A DNA stretch of 64,000 bases from JAQGMV01 sp035626595 (GCA_035626595.1 DASPNJ010000026.1:62001-126000), one strand, 5' to 3'; positions 43,784 through 52,617 are shown, numbered from the stretch's first letter. The notes: a model not told the origin generated them from the sequence alone. A program made the numbers and translations.

Positions 43784-43810
43784 GAGCTCGGCAACCGAGC
43801 TCTTTTTTTT
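43784..43810 (+). terminator. Strong intrinsic terminator
   Basis: GAGCTCGG-CAA-CCGAGCTC is a perfect 8-bp stem followed by eight T residues (43803-43810). It is the best intrinsic terminator in the window and reads on the plus strand, 79 bp before the small gene at 43889. Confidence 0.9.
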
Positions 43811-43888
43811 GGGAACGTGGGTTGCATTGCATCCGATCGATATTCGACTCCGGCTCGAGCCGGGCTTTCAACGAAAGAGCGGAACCCC

Positions 43889-44152
43889 ATGCGTAAATTG
43901 AGACGTCTACCTTGGCGTATACCGAAATCGCATCATTCACAGCCCGCAGCCACGCCTGCGGAAAGCTGCCCGCGGGAGGAGCTCGAGCGCGAGGCGCGGC
44001 GCGAAGCGCATCGCGAGGCGCTGCATGCGCAGCCGGTCGCGTTCACGGCGGGTCGCTACGTATACGGCGACAAGCCGAGGGTCTCGCGTCCCGCCGAGAT
44101 TCGCCGCAAGAACCGGCATCGCATGATCCTGCCGATGCCGGCCACCTCCTGA
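43889..44152 (+). CDS. Small basic hypothetical protein
   Basis: 87 residues from ATG 43889. The N-terminus is basic (MRKLRRLPWRIPKSHH), the middle has an Arg/Glu-rich helix (EELEREARREAHREALHAQ) and the end is again basic (AEIRRKNRHRM). There is no signal peptide and the ribosome site is weak (AGAGCGGA). I do not recognise a family; it may be a small nucleic-acid-binding protein or a chance frame. A CCGGCTCGAGCCGG palindrome lies just upstream. Confidence 0.45.
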   Translation: MRKLRRLPWRIPKSHHSQPAATPAESCPREELEREARREAHREALHAQPVAFTAGRYVYGDKPRVSRPAEIRRKNRHRMILPMPATS

Positions 44153-44349
44153 CCTCCTGATTCAGTGACGCGGCGGGCCCGCCCCGCCGCTCTCCCGAAC
44201 GCGCTGTCCACCGCATCCTGTTGATGCGACGGTATCTTTTTGCGTTGCCGTCGCGATAGAGCCCACGGGCATACGCGTTGCAGAAGGATGGTGTCGGCGC
44301 GAGCGGCCTTGCGGCTGCGAGAAGCGCGGAACCTATCAAGGAGATCGAC

Positions 44350-44517
44350 ATGCTGTACTACGCTGCACTGTTCTTCGTGATCGCACTGGTCGCGGCGCTC
44401 TTCGGCTTCGGCGGCATCGCCGCCGGCGCAGCCGAAATCGCCAAGATCCTGTTCTTCGTCTTCCTGGTGCTGTTCGTGGTGTCGCTCATCGCGGGCACGC
44501 TACGGCGAGGACCGTGA
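44350..44517 (+). CDS. DUF1328 small membrane protein, first copy
   Basis: 55 residues from ATG 44350, with AAGGAG seven bases upstream. Two hydrophobic spans: YYAALFFVIALVAALFGFGG and KILFFVFLVLFVVSLIAG, joined by IAAGAAEIA, the DUF1328 (YtjA-like) signature. Such inner-membrane proteins are common near stress-linked envelope genes; function unknown. A second copy starts 30 bp after the stop. Confidence 0.88.
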   Translation: MLYYAALFFVIALVAALFGFGGIAAGAAEIAKILFFVFLVLFVVSLIAGTLRRGP

Positions 44518-44546
44518 CCACGGCTGGCCGCGAATAGGAGGCGGAC

Positions 44547-44720
44547 ATGCTCAAGTGGGCGCTGATCTTCTTCCTGATCTCGCTCGTCGCTGGTTTTTTC
44601 GGCTTCACGGGCATCGCGGCCGGCGCCGCCAGCATCGCCAAGTTCCTGTTCTTCCTGTTCCTGATCATCGCCATCGGTGTCGTGGTGTTCGCGGTCATCG
44701 TGGGCAAGGCGGTGTTCTAG
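44547..44720 (+). CDS. DUF1328 small membrane protein, second copy
   Basis: 57 residues from ATG 44547, with AGGAGG seven bases upstream. MLKWALIFFLISLVAGFFG, then the TGIAAGAASIAKFLFFLFL core: again two spans with the GIAAGAA turn. It is a paralogue of the preceding gene and lies 35 bp before an entericidin gene. Confidence 0.88.
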   Translation: MLKWALIFFLISLVAGFFGFTGIAAGAASIAKFLFFLFLIIAIGVVVFAVIVGKAVF

Positions 44721-44755
44721 TTCAGGTGAATCCAATAACTGTTCAAGGAGGCATC

Positions 44756-44896
44756 ATGAAACGCATTTTTGCTCTCATCCTCCTGGGCATCACGCTCGCC
44801 GGCTGCAACACGATGGCCGGCATGGGTCGCGACATCGAGCGCGGCGGCGAGAAGCTCCAGGGCGAAGCGCGCGAAACCCAGCAGGAGATGCGTTAG
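44756..44896 (+). CDS. Entericidin EcnA/B family lipoprotein
   Basis: 46 residues from ATG 44756, with AAGGAGG upstream. A lipoprotein signal ends in the lipobox LAGC (Cys18), followed by NTMAGMGRDIERGGEKLQGEA, a standard entericidin sequence. In enterics these are stress-related lipoproteins of a toxin/antidote pair; here there is a single one, grouped with two DUF1328 genes. A strong terminator follows at 44920. Confidence 0.9.
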   Translation: MKRIFALILLGITLAGCNTMAGMGRDIERGGEKLQGEARETQQEMR

Positions 44897-44919
44897 TAGC
44901 ACTGTGACGCCGCAACAGC

Positions 44920-44948
44920 GAAAACGCCCGCTCATCGCGGGCGTTTTC
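44920..44948 (+). terminator. Intrinsic terminator after the entericidin gene
   Basis: GAAAACGCCCGC-TCATC-GCGGGCGTTTTC is a perfect 12-bp stem whose 3' arm ends in TTTTC. It lies 23 bp past the entericidin stop. Symmetry allows use from both sides. Confidence 0.9.
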
Positions 44949-44958
44949 ACGTACAACC

Positions 44959-45032
44959 AAAGGAAGGGCAGTTACAGAGGGAACACGGGCACCCCGTAGG
45001 GCTGCCCATGCTTGGCTTCCCTCTGTCGTTCA
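44959..45032. repeat. Dispersed palindromic element, copy D
   Basis: AAGGAAGGGCAGTTACAGAGGGAA on the left, TTCCCTCTG at 45017-45025 on the right; core stem CAGAGGGAA/TTCCCTCTG. The left flank is the same GGAAGG-GTTAC as in copies B and C. It lies between a terminator and the amidohydrolase stop. Confidence 0.65.
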
Positions 45033-45063
45033 TCCCGGTCATGGCGGCGTCGCTCACGGGCCG

Positions 45064-46578
45064 TCAGGCACGGTTCCGAGCGACATAGCCGTAGGCAAGG
45101 TTGCTGCGGCCGGGGCCGTACTGCTCGTAGGTCTCCTTGATCTGCGCGACCCGGTCGACGACGACCTCGGCCTGCTGCTTCGGCGACACCTTGTAAAGAC
45201 GCGCATTGTTGCCGCCGAAGATCGCGCTCTTGACGGGCCCATTGGCGGCGCCGAGCGGCGCGTAGCCGTACTTCTTCTGCATGTCTTCGGGGATCTCGAG
45301 CCTGCGCAGCGCCTCGATCTGCCACTGCGGCGCACCGGTCCAGACCGCATCCGTACCCCAGACGACGTGGTCGTGGCCGAGTCCCTTGATGAGCGTGCCC
45401 ATGATCGCCGCACCGAGCCGCGGGTTCGCCGTCGTGGACCAGGCGAAGAGCTGCCCCAGGTCGCCGTACACATTCTTCACGCCATACTTGCCCGGAATGT
45501 CGGCCAGATCGGTAACCCACTCCACCCGCCCTGTCTTTTCGAACGCGTCCCACGCGCGTTCCGGCGCCTTCGGCCCCGTCCAACGCCAGCCGGAGTGATA
45601 GATGATGAAGTTGAGCTGCGGCCAGTCCTTCGCCGCCTTGCCGACATCGCGTACGTCTGAGTACGCGAGCAGGTGCGGGAACTTCTGCTCGACTTCCGGC
45701 GGGAACAGTCCCTTGTGGATGCACACGTTGATGATGCCCGGGCTCGTCTTGCTCCACTTCACGAGCTTCTCGTAGAACGGATACATGATCTTCTCGTCGT
45801 CGAGCCGGTACGGGTGCTTCGAGAGGTGCTTGTTAGTGTTGTCGCCGACCGTGTAGCCCTTGAACGCATCGGGCTTGAGCTTCTCGAAATCCGATTCGGC
45901 GCGCTCCATCCAGCCCGGCCAGCCCGGCGTCATCATGGCGTGCGAGAACATGCGCTTGGTGCCGGCCTCCTTGTTCACCTTGGCACGCGCATCGAACTTC
46001 ATCTCGTTGGTGAGGAACCAGTCCTGCGGCTCGTGCGAAGGCGAGCCGCTGATCATGGCGATCTTCGTGTCGCTGTCGAGAAACACTTCTTTGAAGTAGT
46101 TGGCGAACTTCAGATCATCGATCGTCTGTTCCTTGCCCTTGAGGGTTGGGTTCCAGCCGAGCTGGCCGACGGTGGCGCGCTGATTGACAAACGTCTTGAT
46201 CCGGGTGTCGTCGCGCAGGAAATGCGTGTGCATGTCCATGATGAACTGGTTCTTCAGCGCCTTTGCGCGCTCGCTCGCCATCTCGGGTGTTGCCGCCTCG
46301 GCGCGCGAAACGGCGAAGAGCGGCCCGTAGGTGTCGTTCATCGCGAGGAACGCGGCCGCCATGCCGGAGGCTGTCTTGAAGAACGCCCGGCGCGACACGC
46401 CGACCTTGCGCGCGAACTGCGAGCCGTACTCCTTCACCCGCGCTTCGAACTCCCGCTGCTTCGCCGTCTGCGGGCACGGCATGTATTCGTCGCTGGAAAC
46501 GTTCTGGACCGGAATCGGCGACGGGAAAGTCGACGTCTCCGCGGGCAGTACTTCCTGCAGCTCTTCAGGGCTAAGCAT
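45064..46578 (-). CDS. Amidohydrolase-family (TIM-barrel) protein with internal Tat motif
   Basis: 504 residues from ATG 46578, with GGAGGG just upstream. Residues 61-85 hold a twin-Arg motif VSRRAFFKTASG followed by a hydrophobic stretch and AEA, preceded by an unusual 60-residue hydrophilic extension. The rest is an amidohydrolase-2 barrel: MDMHTHF (metal HxH), later NVCIHKG, FIIYHSGW and VWGTDAVW. It would be folded and exported by Tat; tatABC are 7 kb away. The substrate is unknown. Confidence 0.85.
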   Translation of the reverse strand: MLSPEELQEVLPAETSTFPSPIPVQNVSSDEYMPCPQTAKQREFEARVKEYGSQFARKVGVSRRAFFKTASGMAAAFLAMNDTYGPLFAVSRAEAATPEMASERAKALKNQFIMDMHTHFLRDDTRIKTFVNQRATVGQLGWNPTLKGKEQTIDDLKFANYFKEVFLDSDTKIAMISGSPSHEPQDWFLTNEMKFDARAKVNKEAGTKRMFSHAMMTPGWPGWMERAESDFEKLKPDAFKGYTVGDNTNKHLSKHPYRLDDEKIMYPFYEKLVKWSKTSPGIINVCIHKGLFPPEVEQKFPHLLAYSDVRDVGKAAKDWPQLNFIIYHSGWRWTGPKAPERAWDAFEKTGRVEWVTDLADIPGKYGVKNVYGDLGQLFAWSTTANPRLGAAIMGTLIKGLGHDHVVWGTDAVWTGAPQWQIEALRRLEIPEDMQKKYGYAPLGAANGPVKSAIFGGNNARLYKVSPKQQAEVVVDRVAQIKETYEQYGPGRSNLAYGYVARNRA

Positions 46579-46734
46579 GATTCCCTCCAATGTGAGCGCT
46601 GAGCGTGGGGCCGGGGCCGCCGGGCAGCCGTTGTTCGAACTGATTTCCGTGCGTGCGGAAATTCTGCGGGCCGCTCTGTCGGCGGTCAATCGAACAGCGC
46701 AGGCGAGGGCCGGCGCAACCCTGCGGAAGAGGTG

Positions 46735-47136
46735 CTACTTGACGATCTGGAGCTTGGGCCGCGTCGGCGGCGGCGTCGGCGCGTCGCCTGAAGCGTCGCT
46801 TTCGGGTGCAGCAGGCTGCGCGGGGGGCTCGACCTCGAAAAACAGCCCCTGGCCGTTCTCGCGCGCGAACACGCCGATCACGGCCTCGACCGGGATCGAG
46901 CATTCACGCGAGACGCCGTTGAAGCGCGCGGAAAACTGGATGAGCTCGTTGCCGATCGTCAGCCGGTGCGTCGCGTCGTAGGAGAGGTTGAGCACGATCT
47001 CGCCGTTCTTGACGTACTCCATCGGCACGCGCGTGTTGGCATCGACCTTGACCGAGAGGTACGGCGTGTAGTTCGAGTCCGAGCACCACTCGTGAATGGC
47101 GCGGATCAGATAGGGCTTGGTCGACTTTTCGGGCAT
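46735..47136 (-). CDS. sspB: SspB, ClpXP specificity-enhancing factor
   Basis: 133 residues. The folded part TKPYLIRAIHEWCSDSNYTP and the substrate-groove strands (EIVLNLSYDATHRLTIGN, ISFSARFxG-type FSARFNGVS) match SspB; a Pro/Ala-rich linker leads to the C-terminal ClpX-binding tail LQIVK. It delivers ssrA-tagged proteins to ClpXP. It lies 10 bp downstream of sspA, the usual order. Confidence 0.95.
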   Translation of the reverse strand: MPEKSTKPYLIRAIHEWCSDSNYTPYLSVKVDANTRVPMEYVKNGEIVLNLSYDATHRLTIGNELIQFSARFNGVSRECSIPVEAVIGVFARENGQGLFFEVEPPAQPAAPESDASGDAPTPPPTRPKLQIVK

Positions 47137-47146
47137 GGCGCGTCCC

Positions 47147-47746
47147 TTACTTGCGCATCACCTTCTCGGAGGCCGTGAGGGCGTCGATGAACGCCGGCCG
47201 GCTGAACAGCCGCTCGGCGTATTTCTGGATCGGCGCGGCCTGCTTCGGGAGCTGTATGCCGTAATAATCGAGCCGCCAGAGCAGCGGCGCGATCGCCACG
47301 TCGAGCATCGAGAACTCGTCGCCGAGCATGTGTTTCTGCTTCGCGAACACCGGCGCGATCTGCGTGAGATTGTCGCGTATCAGCGTGCGGCCCTTGTCCG
47401 CCTGCTTCTGCGTGCCCTTCTCGATCGCTTCGATGTGGCAGAACATCTCCTGCTCGAAGCGGAACAGAAAGAGCCGCGCGCGGGCGCGCATCACCGGATC
47501 GGCAGGCATCAACTGCGGATGCGGGAAGCGATCGTCGATGTACTCGTTGATGATGTTCGATTCGTACAGGATCAAGTCGCGCTCGACGAGCACCGGGACC
47601 TGGTTGTACGGATTCATCACCGCCAGGTCCTCGGGCTTGTTGAACAGATCGACGTCGACGATCTGAAAATCCATCCCCTTTTCGTACAGCACGATGCGGC
47701 AGCGCTGGCTGAAAGGACACGTCGTTCCGGAATAGAGGGTCATCAT
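47147..47746 (-). CDS. sspA: SspA, stringent starvation protein A
   Basis: 199 residues with a glutathione-transferase fold: MMTLYSGTTCPFSQRCRIVLYE splits into the thioredoxin-like start, then PYNQVPVLVERDLILYESNIINEYID, and a helical C-domain. SspA binds RNA polymerase in the stationary phase. It sits between petC and sspB as in many beta- and gammaproteobacteria. Confidence 0.95.
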   Translation of the reverse strand: MMTLYSGTTCPFSQRCRIVLYEKGMDFQIVDVDLFNKPEDLAVMNPYNQVPVLVERDLILYESNIINEYIDDRFPHPQLMPADPVMRARARLFLFRFEQEMFCHIEAIEKGTQKQADKGRTLIRDNLTQIAPVFAKQKHMLGDEFSMLDVAIAPLLWRLDYYGIQLPKQAAPIQKYAERLFSRPAFIDALTASEKVMRK

Positions 47747-47782
47747 AGGTAAGGCCTGTCAGTGCAAGAACGGGACGCTCGT

Positions 47783-48538
47783 CTAGTGAACGTCTCTCCA
47801 GAACGATTTCTTGAGGGCGTAAGCGAGCGCGATCAGGACGAAGATCACGAGCAGCGTGTACAGCCCCACGACCACGCGCTGGTGCCGCGCCGGCTCACTC
47901 ATGTAGCTCATGTAGTTCACGAGGTCGGCAACGAGCCGGTCGTATTCGTTCGGTTTCAGGGTGCCGGGCTTGTCGAGCGCGAGCTTCTGCACGGTGCGCA
48001 TGTAGCCCTCGCCCTGCTCCCGGGCCTCTTTCAGGACCTGCTCGCCCTGGAGCTGCCACAGCACGTGAGGCATCCCGACGTTCGGATAGACGACGTTATT
48101 CCAGCCGCTCGGCCGCGATGGATCGCGGTAAAACGTACGTAAATAGGTATAGAGCCAGTCGGCTCCGCTGCCGGCATGCGACGAGCGCGAGCGCGCGATG
48201 ACCGTGAGATCGGGCGGCGCCGTGCCGAACCACTCTTTCGCGGACACCGGATCCATCGCGACCTTCATCAGATCGCCGACCTTCACGCCGGTGAAGACGA
48301 GATTGTCACGAATCTGCTGTTCGTTGAGCCCGATGTCCTGGAGCCGGTTGTAACGCATGTAGTTCGCGCTGTGGCAGTTCAGACAGTAGTTCACGAACGT
48401 CGCGGCGCCGCGCTGGAGCGACGCCATGTCGGTCGGATCGATCGGCGCATGGTCGAGCTTGAGCTCCGCCTCCACGGCGCAGGCGAGCGCCGGCAGCAGG
48501 CACAGCAGGACGAGGAAGGCTTTTATCGTTTTCATCAT
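47783..48538 (-). CDS. petC: Cytochrome c1 of the bc1 complex
   Basis: 251 residues from ATG 48538. A signal peptide (to about residue 21) is followed by the heme site CLNCH (Cys52, Cys55, His56). MPHVLWQLQGEQV carries the likely Met-side region, and a C-terminal anchor VVVGLYTLLVIFVLIALAYAL precedes KKSFWRDVH. It takes electrons from the Rieske centre. It lies 8 bp after petB. Confidence 0.95.
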   Translation of the reverse strand: MMKTIKAFLVLLCLLPALACAVEAELKLDHAPIDPTDMASLQRGAATFVNYCLNCHSANYMRYNRLQDIGLNEQQIRDNLVFTGVKVGDLMKVAMDPVSAKEWFGTAPPDLTVIARSRSSHAGSGADWLYTYLRTFYRDPSRPSGWNNVVYPNVGMPHVLWQLQGEQVLKEAREQGEGYMRTVQKLALDKPGTLKPNEYDRLVADLVNYMSYMSEPARHQRVVVGLYTLLVIFVLIALAYALKKSFWRDVH

Positions 48539-48546
48539 GGCCGTTC

Positions 48547-49935
48547 TCACGTGAGCCGCGCCGGCTCGGGCAACGTGCGGTCCATGCGCGAGTACCACGG
48601 CATCAGCAGGAAGAACGCGAAATAGAGCAGCGTGCAGATCTGTGAGATCCGCGTGCCCAGATCGGTCACGGGCTGTGTCCCGTAATAGCCGAGCACGAGA
48701 AAGACGACGACGAAGAGTCCCAGCGCGGTCTTGAAGAGCGAGCCCTTGTAGCGGATCGATTTCACCGGGGAGAGGTCCAGCCACGGCAGCAGGAAAAAAA
48801 TCATGACGGACACGCCCATGAAGACCACGCCCCAGACCTTCGCCTCGATGGTCAGGAACGCGGCGACCAGCAGGGCGACGATCGCGACCGCCGGCAGCCT
48901 GCCCTTGCGCCACGCCGGCGTGCGCCACACCAGGATTCCGTAGGCGACGACGGCGATCGCCAGCACGATCATGAACTCGTCGGTCGTGGCGCGCAGGATC
49001 GAGTAGTACGGCGTGAAGTACCACACCGGCGCGATGTGCGGCGGCGTCTTCAGCGGATCGGCCGGTATGAAGTTGTTGTATTCGAGGAAGTAGCCTCCCA
49101 GCTCCGGCATGAAGAACATGACGATCGCGAAAATCGCCAGGAACACCATGACGCCGAGCGTGTCCTTCACGGTGTAGTACGGATGGAACGGAATGCCGTC
49201 CAGCGGATGACCGTCGGGACCGAGGTTCTTCTTGATCTCTATGCCGTCCGGATTGTTCGAGCCCACCTCGTGCAGCGCCATGATGTGCGCGCCGACCAGC
49301 CCGACCAGCACCAGCGGGATCGCGATCACGTGGAACGAGAAGAAGCGGTTCAGCGTGGCATCGGATACCACGTAGTCGCCGCGGATCCACAGCGCCAGCG
49401 GCTCGCCGATGAACGGCAGCGCGTCGAACAGGTTCACGATCACCTGCGCGCCCCAGAACGACATCTGGCCCCACGGGAGCAGGTAGCCGAAGAACGCCTC
49501 GGCCATCAGCACGAGATAGATCAGCATGCCGATGATCCAGATGAGCTCGCGCGGCGTGCGGTAGGAGCCGTACATCATCCCGCGGAACATGTGCAGGTAC
49601 ACGACGATGAAGAAGAACGACGCACCGGTGGAGTGCATGTAGCGGATCAGCCAGCCCCACGGCACGTCGCGCATGATGTACTCGACCGACGCGAACGCCT
49701 GCGCGGCGTCGGGCTTGTAATGCATCGTCAGGAAGATGCCGGTCAGGATCTGGATGACCAGCACCAGCGCCGCGAGCGAGCCGAAGTAGTACCAGAAGTT
49801 GAAGTTCTTCGGCGCGTAGTACTCGGACGCGTGCTCCTTCCACATCGAGATCAGCGGGAAGCGCTGATCGACCCACGTGAGGATGCCGTTGAACGGCCCG
49901 GCGCCGGTGACCGGCATTTTTTTTGTGGCTGCCAT
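48547..49935 (-). CDS. petB: Cytochrome b of the bc1 complex
   Basis: 462 residues from ATG 49935. Heme ligands are the His pairs in MHSTGASFFFIVVYLH and FHVIAIPLVLVGLVGAH, 14-15 residues apart. The Qo-site signature PPHIAPVWYF-type and PEWY-equivalent region are present (HIAPVWYFTPYYSILRA). Eight or more spans with a C-terminal extension. It forms the quinol-oxidising core with petA and petC. Confidence 0.96.
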   Translation of the reverse strand: MAATKKMPVTGAGPFNGILTWVDQRFPLISMWKEHASEYYAPKNFNFWYYFGSLAALVLVIQILTGIFLTMHYKPDAAQAFASVEYIMRDVPWGWLIRYMHSTGASFFFIVVYLHMFRGMMYGSYRTPRELIWIIGMLIYLVLMAEAFFGYLLPWGQMSFWGAQVIVNLFDALPFIGEPLALWIRGDYVVSDATLNRFFSFHVIAIPLVLVGLVGAHIMALHEVGSNNPDGIEIKKNLGPDGHPLDGIPFHPYYTVKDTLGVMVFLAIFAIVMFFMPELGGYFLEYNNFIPADPLKTPPHIAPVWYFTPYYSILRATTDEFMIVLAIAVVAYGILVWRTPAWRKGRLPAVAIVALLVAAFLTIEAKVWGVVFMGVSVMIFFLLPWLDLSPVKSIRYKGSLFKTALGLFVVVFLVLGYYGTQPVTDLGTRISQICTLLYFAFFLLMPWYSRMDRTLPEPARLT

Positions 49936-49943
49936 GTGCGGTT

Positions 49944-50540
49944 TTACGCTCCCTGCGTGTCTTCGCCGATCACGAGCTTGGTGTCGCCCACGAACTTGTA
50001 CGGGGGCACCGTGAGGTTGTCGGGCGCGGGCTTGTTCTTGTAGACGCGCCCGGCGAGATCGAAGAGCGACCCGTGACACGGGCAGTAGAAGCCGCCGTGC
50101 CAGTCGGACGCGAACGGCTGCGGCTCGGCGGCCATGCGGTCGACGGGCGAGCACCCGAGATGCGTGCAGATACCGACGAGCACGAGATACTCGGGCTTGA
50201 GCGAACGGAATTCGTTCTTCGCGTACGTTGGCTGGACGCTGCTTTCGCTCTTCGGATCGGCGACCCGCTCGTCGTCGGCTTTCACCATCTTCAGCATGTC
50301 GGGCGTGCGACGCACGATCCACACCGGCTTGCCGCGCCATTCCACGATCATCTTCTGTCCCGGCTCGAGCTTGGACAAATCGACTTCCACGGGCGCGCCG
50401 GCCGCTTTCGCGCGCTCGGAAGGCATCATGCTCGCGACGAACGGCACGGCCGCAGCCACGGATGCGGCGCCTGTCGCGGTAACGGTGGCGGCGGTCAGGA
50501 CGAAGCGGCGCTTGTCCTTGTCCAGTTCCTCTTCAGCCAT
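49944..50540 (-). CDS. petA: Rieske iron-sulfur protein of the bc1 complex
   Basis: 198 residues from ATG 50540. A Tat-type start KDKRRFVLTAATVTATGAA anchors the protein; the cluster-binding loops CTHLGCSP and CPCHGSLFD give the two Cys and two His ligands. It is first in petABC, 8 bp before petB. Export by Tat fits the tatABC genes at 52633-54199. Confidence 0.96.
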   Translation of the reverse strand: MAEEELDKDKRRFVLTAATVTATGAASVAAAVPFVASMMPSERAKAAGAPVEVDLSKLEPGQKMIVEWRGKPVWIVRRTPDMLKMVKADDERVADPKSESSVQPTYAKNEFRSLKPEYLVLVGICTHLGCSPVDRMAAEPQPFASDWHGGFYCPCHGSLFDLAGRVYKNKPAPDNLTVPPYKFVGDTKLVIGEDTQGA

Positions 50541-50657
50541 AGGGAGACTTGCCTCGGGGGGTGTGGTGCACGAAAAAGCGTCGATTTTAGCAATCGGCCG
50601 CGACAAAGTTAAGCAAAACGGCGAAAAACGCCGCCAGCTCAGCGACTTACACCAGCG

Positions 50658-51404
50658 TTACACCGGGTTGTCGATATCGACGAAGCGGTGGTCGAGCCCG
50701 AAGCGCTCCGCAATGTGCGCGCCCAGTGCCTGCACCCCGTAACGCTCGGTCGCGTGATGCCCCGCGGAAATGAAGCCGACGCCGCTTTCCCGCGCGAGGT
50801 GCACGGTCTGCTCCGAGATCTCGCCGCTCAGGTAGGCGTCGACGCCGAGGCGCACCGCGTCTTCGAGATAACCCTGCGCCGCGCCGGTACACCACGCGAT
50901 GCGCCGCACCGGACGAGACGGCTCGCCGATGACGAGCGGCGTGCGGCCGAGTCGGGCCTCCACGTCGGCCGCGAGCTCCGCAAGCGTGGCGGCCGCGCGC
51001 AGCTCGCCGTGAAAGCCGAGGTCCTGCTCGCCAAAGCGGCCGAGCACGTTGAAATCGAGCACGCGCGCAAGCGCCGCGTTGTTGCCGACGTCCGCGTGCG
51101 CGTCGAGCGGAAGGTGGAACGCGTAGAGGTTGATGTCGTGCCGGACCAGGAGCGCGATGCGCCGCCGGCGCGTGCCTATGATGCGAGCATCTTCGCCGCG
51201 CCAGAAATAGCCGTGATGCACCAGCACCGCGTCGGCCTGCGCGGCAATCGCCGCTTCGATAAGCGCGATCGACGCAGTGACGCCCGACACGACGCGCTCG
51301 ACGGTTGCGCGGCCTTCCACCTGCAGACCGTTTGGGCAATAATCGCGAAACCTCGCCACGTCGAGGTACCGGTCGAGATAGGCGTCGAGCTCGCTGCGCT
51401 CCAT
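50658..51404 (-). CDS. NIF3/YbgI family dinuclear metal protein
   Basis: 248 residues. FRDYCPNGLQVEG, VLVHHGYFWRGED with metal-binding His, YAFHLPLDAHADVGNNAALA and the C-terminal GVGFISAGHHATERYGVQAL are all NIF3 signatures. The family forms hexamers and is related to GTP cyclohydrolase FolE2/NIF3; the activity is not settled. It is divergent from the protease gene at 51457. Confidence 0.93.
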   Translation of the reverse strand: MERSELDAYLDRYLDVARFRDYCPNGLQVEGRATVERVVSGVTASIALIEAAIAAQADAVLVHHGYFWRGEDARIIGTRRRRIALLVRHDINLYAFHLPLDAHADVGNNAALARVLDFNVLGRFGEQDLGFHGELRAAATLAELAADVEARLGRTPLVIGEPSRPVRRIAWCTGAAQGYLEDAVRLGVDAYLSGEISEQTVHLARESGVGFISAGHHATERYGVQALGAHIAERFGLDHRFVDIDNPV

Positions 51405-51456
51405 TCATCGAATTTGGGCCTGAGACCCGCGATCCGTCAACCGTTTCTCCGCTGTG

Positions 51457-52617
51457 ATGATCCGCAAGCTCTGGCTCGTGTTCTGTCAGACCGCGACAGT
51501 GTGCGTGGCGGCGCTGTTCGTCGTCTCGACGCTGCGTCCCGATCTGCTCGCGTCGGGAACGCGCGGCAACGTGGTCACCATCCGCGAAGCGCATTCCGAG
51601 GGCGAAGCCAAGAAGGTCGCCTCCTTCAGCGACGCGGCCAAGCGCGCGATGCCGGCGGTCGTGAATATCTACACGACCAAGGAAACGAAAATACAGCGCC
51701 ATCCGTTCATGGACGACCCGGTGTTCCGGCATTTCTTCGGGGACCAGTTCGACGCGCAGACGAAAAAGAGCACGAACCTGGGATCCGGCGTCATCGTGAG
51801 CGAGCAGGGCTACATCCTCACCAACAGCCACGTCGTCGAAGCCGCGGACGAGATCGAAGTCGCGCTCGCCGATACGCGGCGAGCCAAGGCCCGGGTAGTC
51901 GGCACGGACCCCGAAACGGATCTCGCGGTGCTCAAGATCGACTTGTCGAAGCTCCCCTCGATCCTCTTCGGACAATCGGAGCACGCGAACGTCGGCGACG
52001 TGGTGCTGGCGATCGGCAATCCGTTCGGCGTCGGCCAGACCGTCACGCTGGGCATCATCAGCGCGCTCGGGCGCAATCACCTCGGCATCAATACATTCGA
52101 GAATTTCATCCAAACCGACGCCGCGATCAACCCCGGCAACTCGGGCGGGGCGCTGATCGACGCCCAGGGCAATCTCATCGGCATCAATACCGCGATCTAC
52201 TCACGCGCGCCCGGCGGCGCTTCGCTCGGCATCGGCTTCGCGATTCCCGCGAGCACGGCGAAGCAGGTGCTCGAGCAGATCATGCAGACGGGTCAGGTGA
52301 CCCGCGGGTGGATCGGTGTTGGCGTCCAGGACATGACGCGGGAGCTCTCCGACTCGTTCAAGCTCCCGGAAATTCGCGGCGCGCTCATCACTGAAGTGCT
52401 GCGCGGCACACCGGCGGAAAAGGCCGGCATCCGCCTCGGCGATATTCTCGTCTCGGTCGAGGGCACGCCGGTGACCGATTCGTCGAGCATGCTGAACCTC
52501 GTCTCGGCGCTGCGTCCAGGCACGCAGGCGACGCTCAGGCTCGTGCGCAGCCAGCAAGCGAGCGAGGTACGGGTGACTGTCGGCCGCCGGCCGCTTCAGA
52601 CCCGGCACTCACAGTAG
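51457..52617 (+). CDS. DegQ/DegS-like trypsin-type periplasmic protease with one PDZ domain
   Basis: 386 residues from ATG 51457 (GTG 51454 just upstream is less likely). One N-terminal span (about 6-25) acts as anchor or signal. The S1C triad is His125 (TNSHVVE), Asp155 (ETDLAVLK) and Ser229 (NPGNSGGA). One PDZ domain (about 280-375, GALITEVLRGTPAEKAGIRLGD). The single PDZ and uncleaved-looking anchor resemble DegS/AlgW or the beta-proteobacterial DegQ-like enzyme near tatC. Quality control or anti-sigma cleavage is likely. Confidence 0.92.
   Translation: MIRKLWLVFCQTATVCVAALFVVSTLRPDLLASGTRGNVVTIREAHSEGEAKKVASFSDAAKRAMPAVVNIYTTKETKIQRHPFMDDPVFRHFFGDQFDAQTKKSTNLGSGVIVSEQGYILTNSHVVEAADEIEVALADTRRAKARVVGTDPETDLAVLKIDLSKLPSILFGQSEHANVGDVVLAIGNPFGVGQTVTLGIISALGRNHLGINTFENFIQTDAAINPGNSGGALIDAQGNLIGINTAIYSRAPGGASLGIGFAIPASTAKQVLEQIMQTGQVTRGWIGVGVQDMTRELSDSFKLPEIRGALITEVLRGTPAEKAGIRLGDILVSVEGTPVTDSSSMLNLVSALRPGTQATLRLVRSQQASEVRVTVGRRPLQTRHSQ

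Noticed and set aside
43533..43940. Minus-strand frame of 135 codons across the tRNA promoter and terminator
   Set aside because: It crosses a strong plus-strand terminator and the tRNA promoter and has no recognisable domain or ribosome site.
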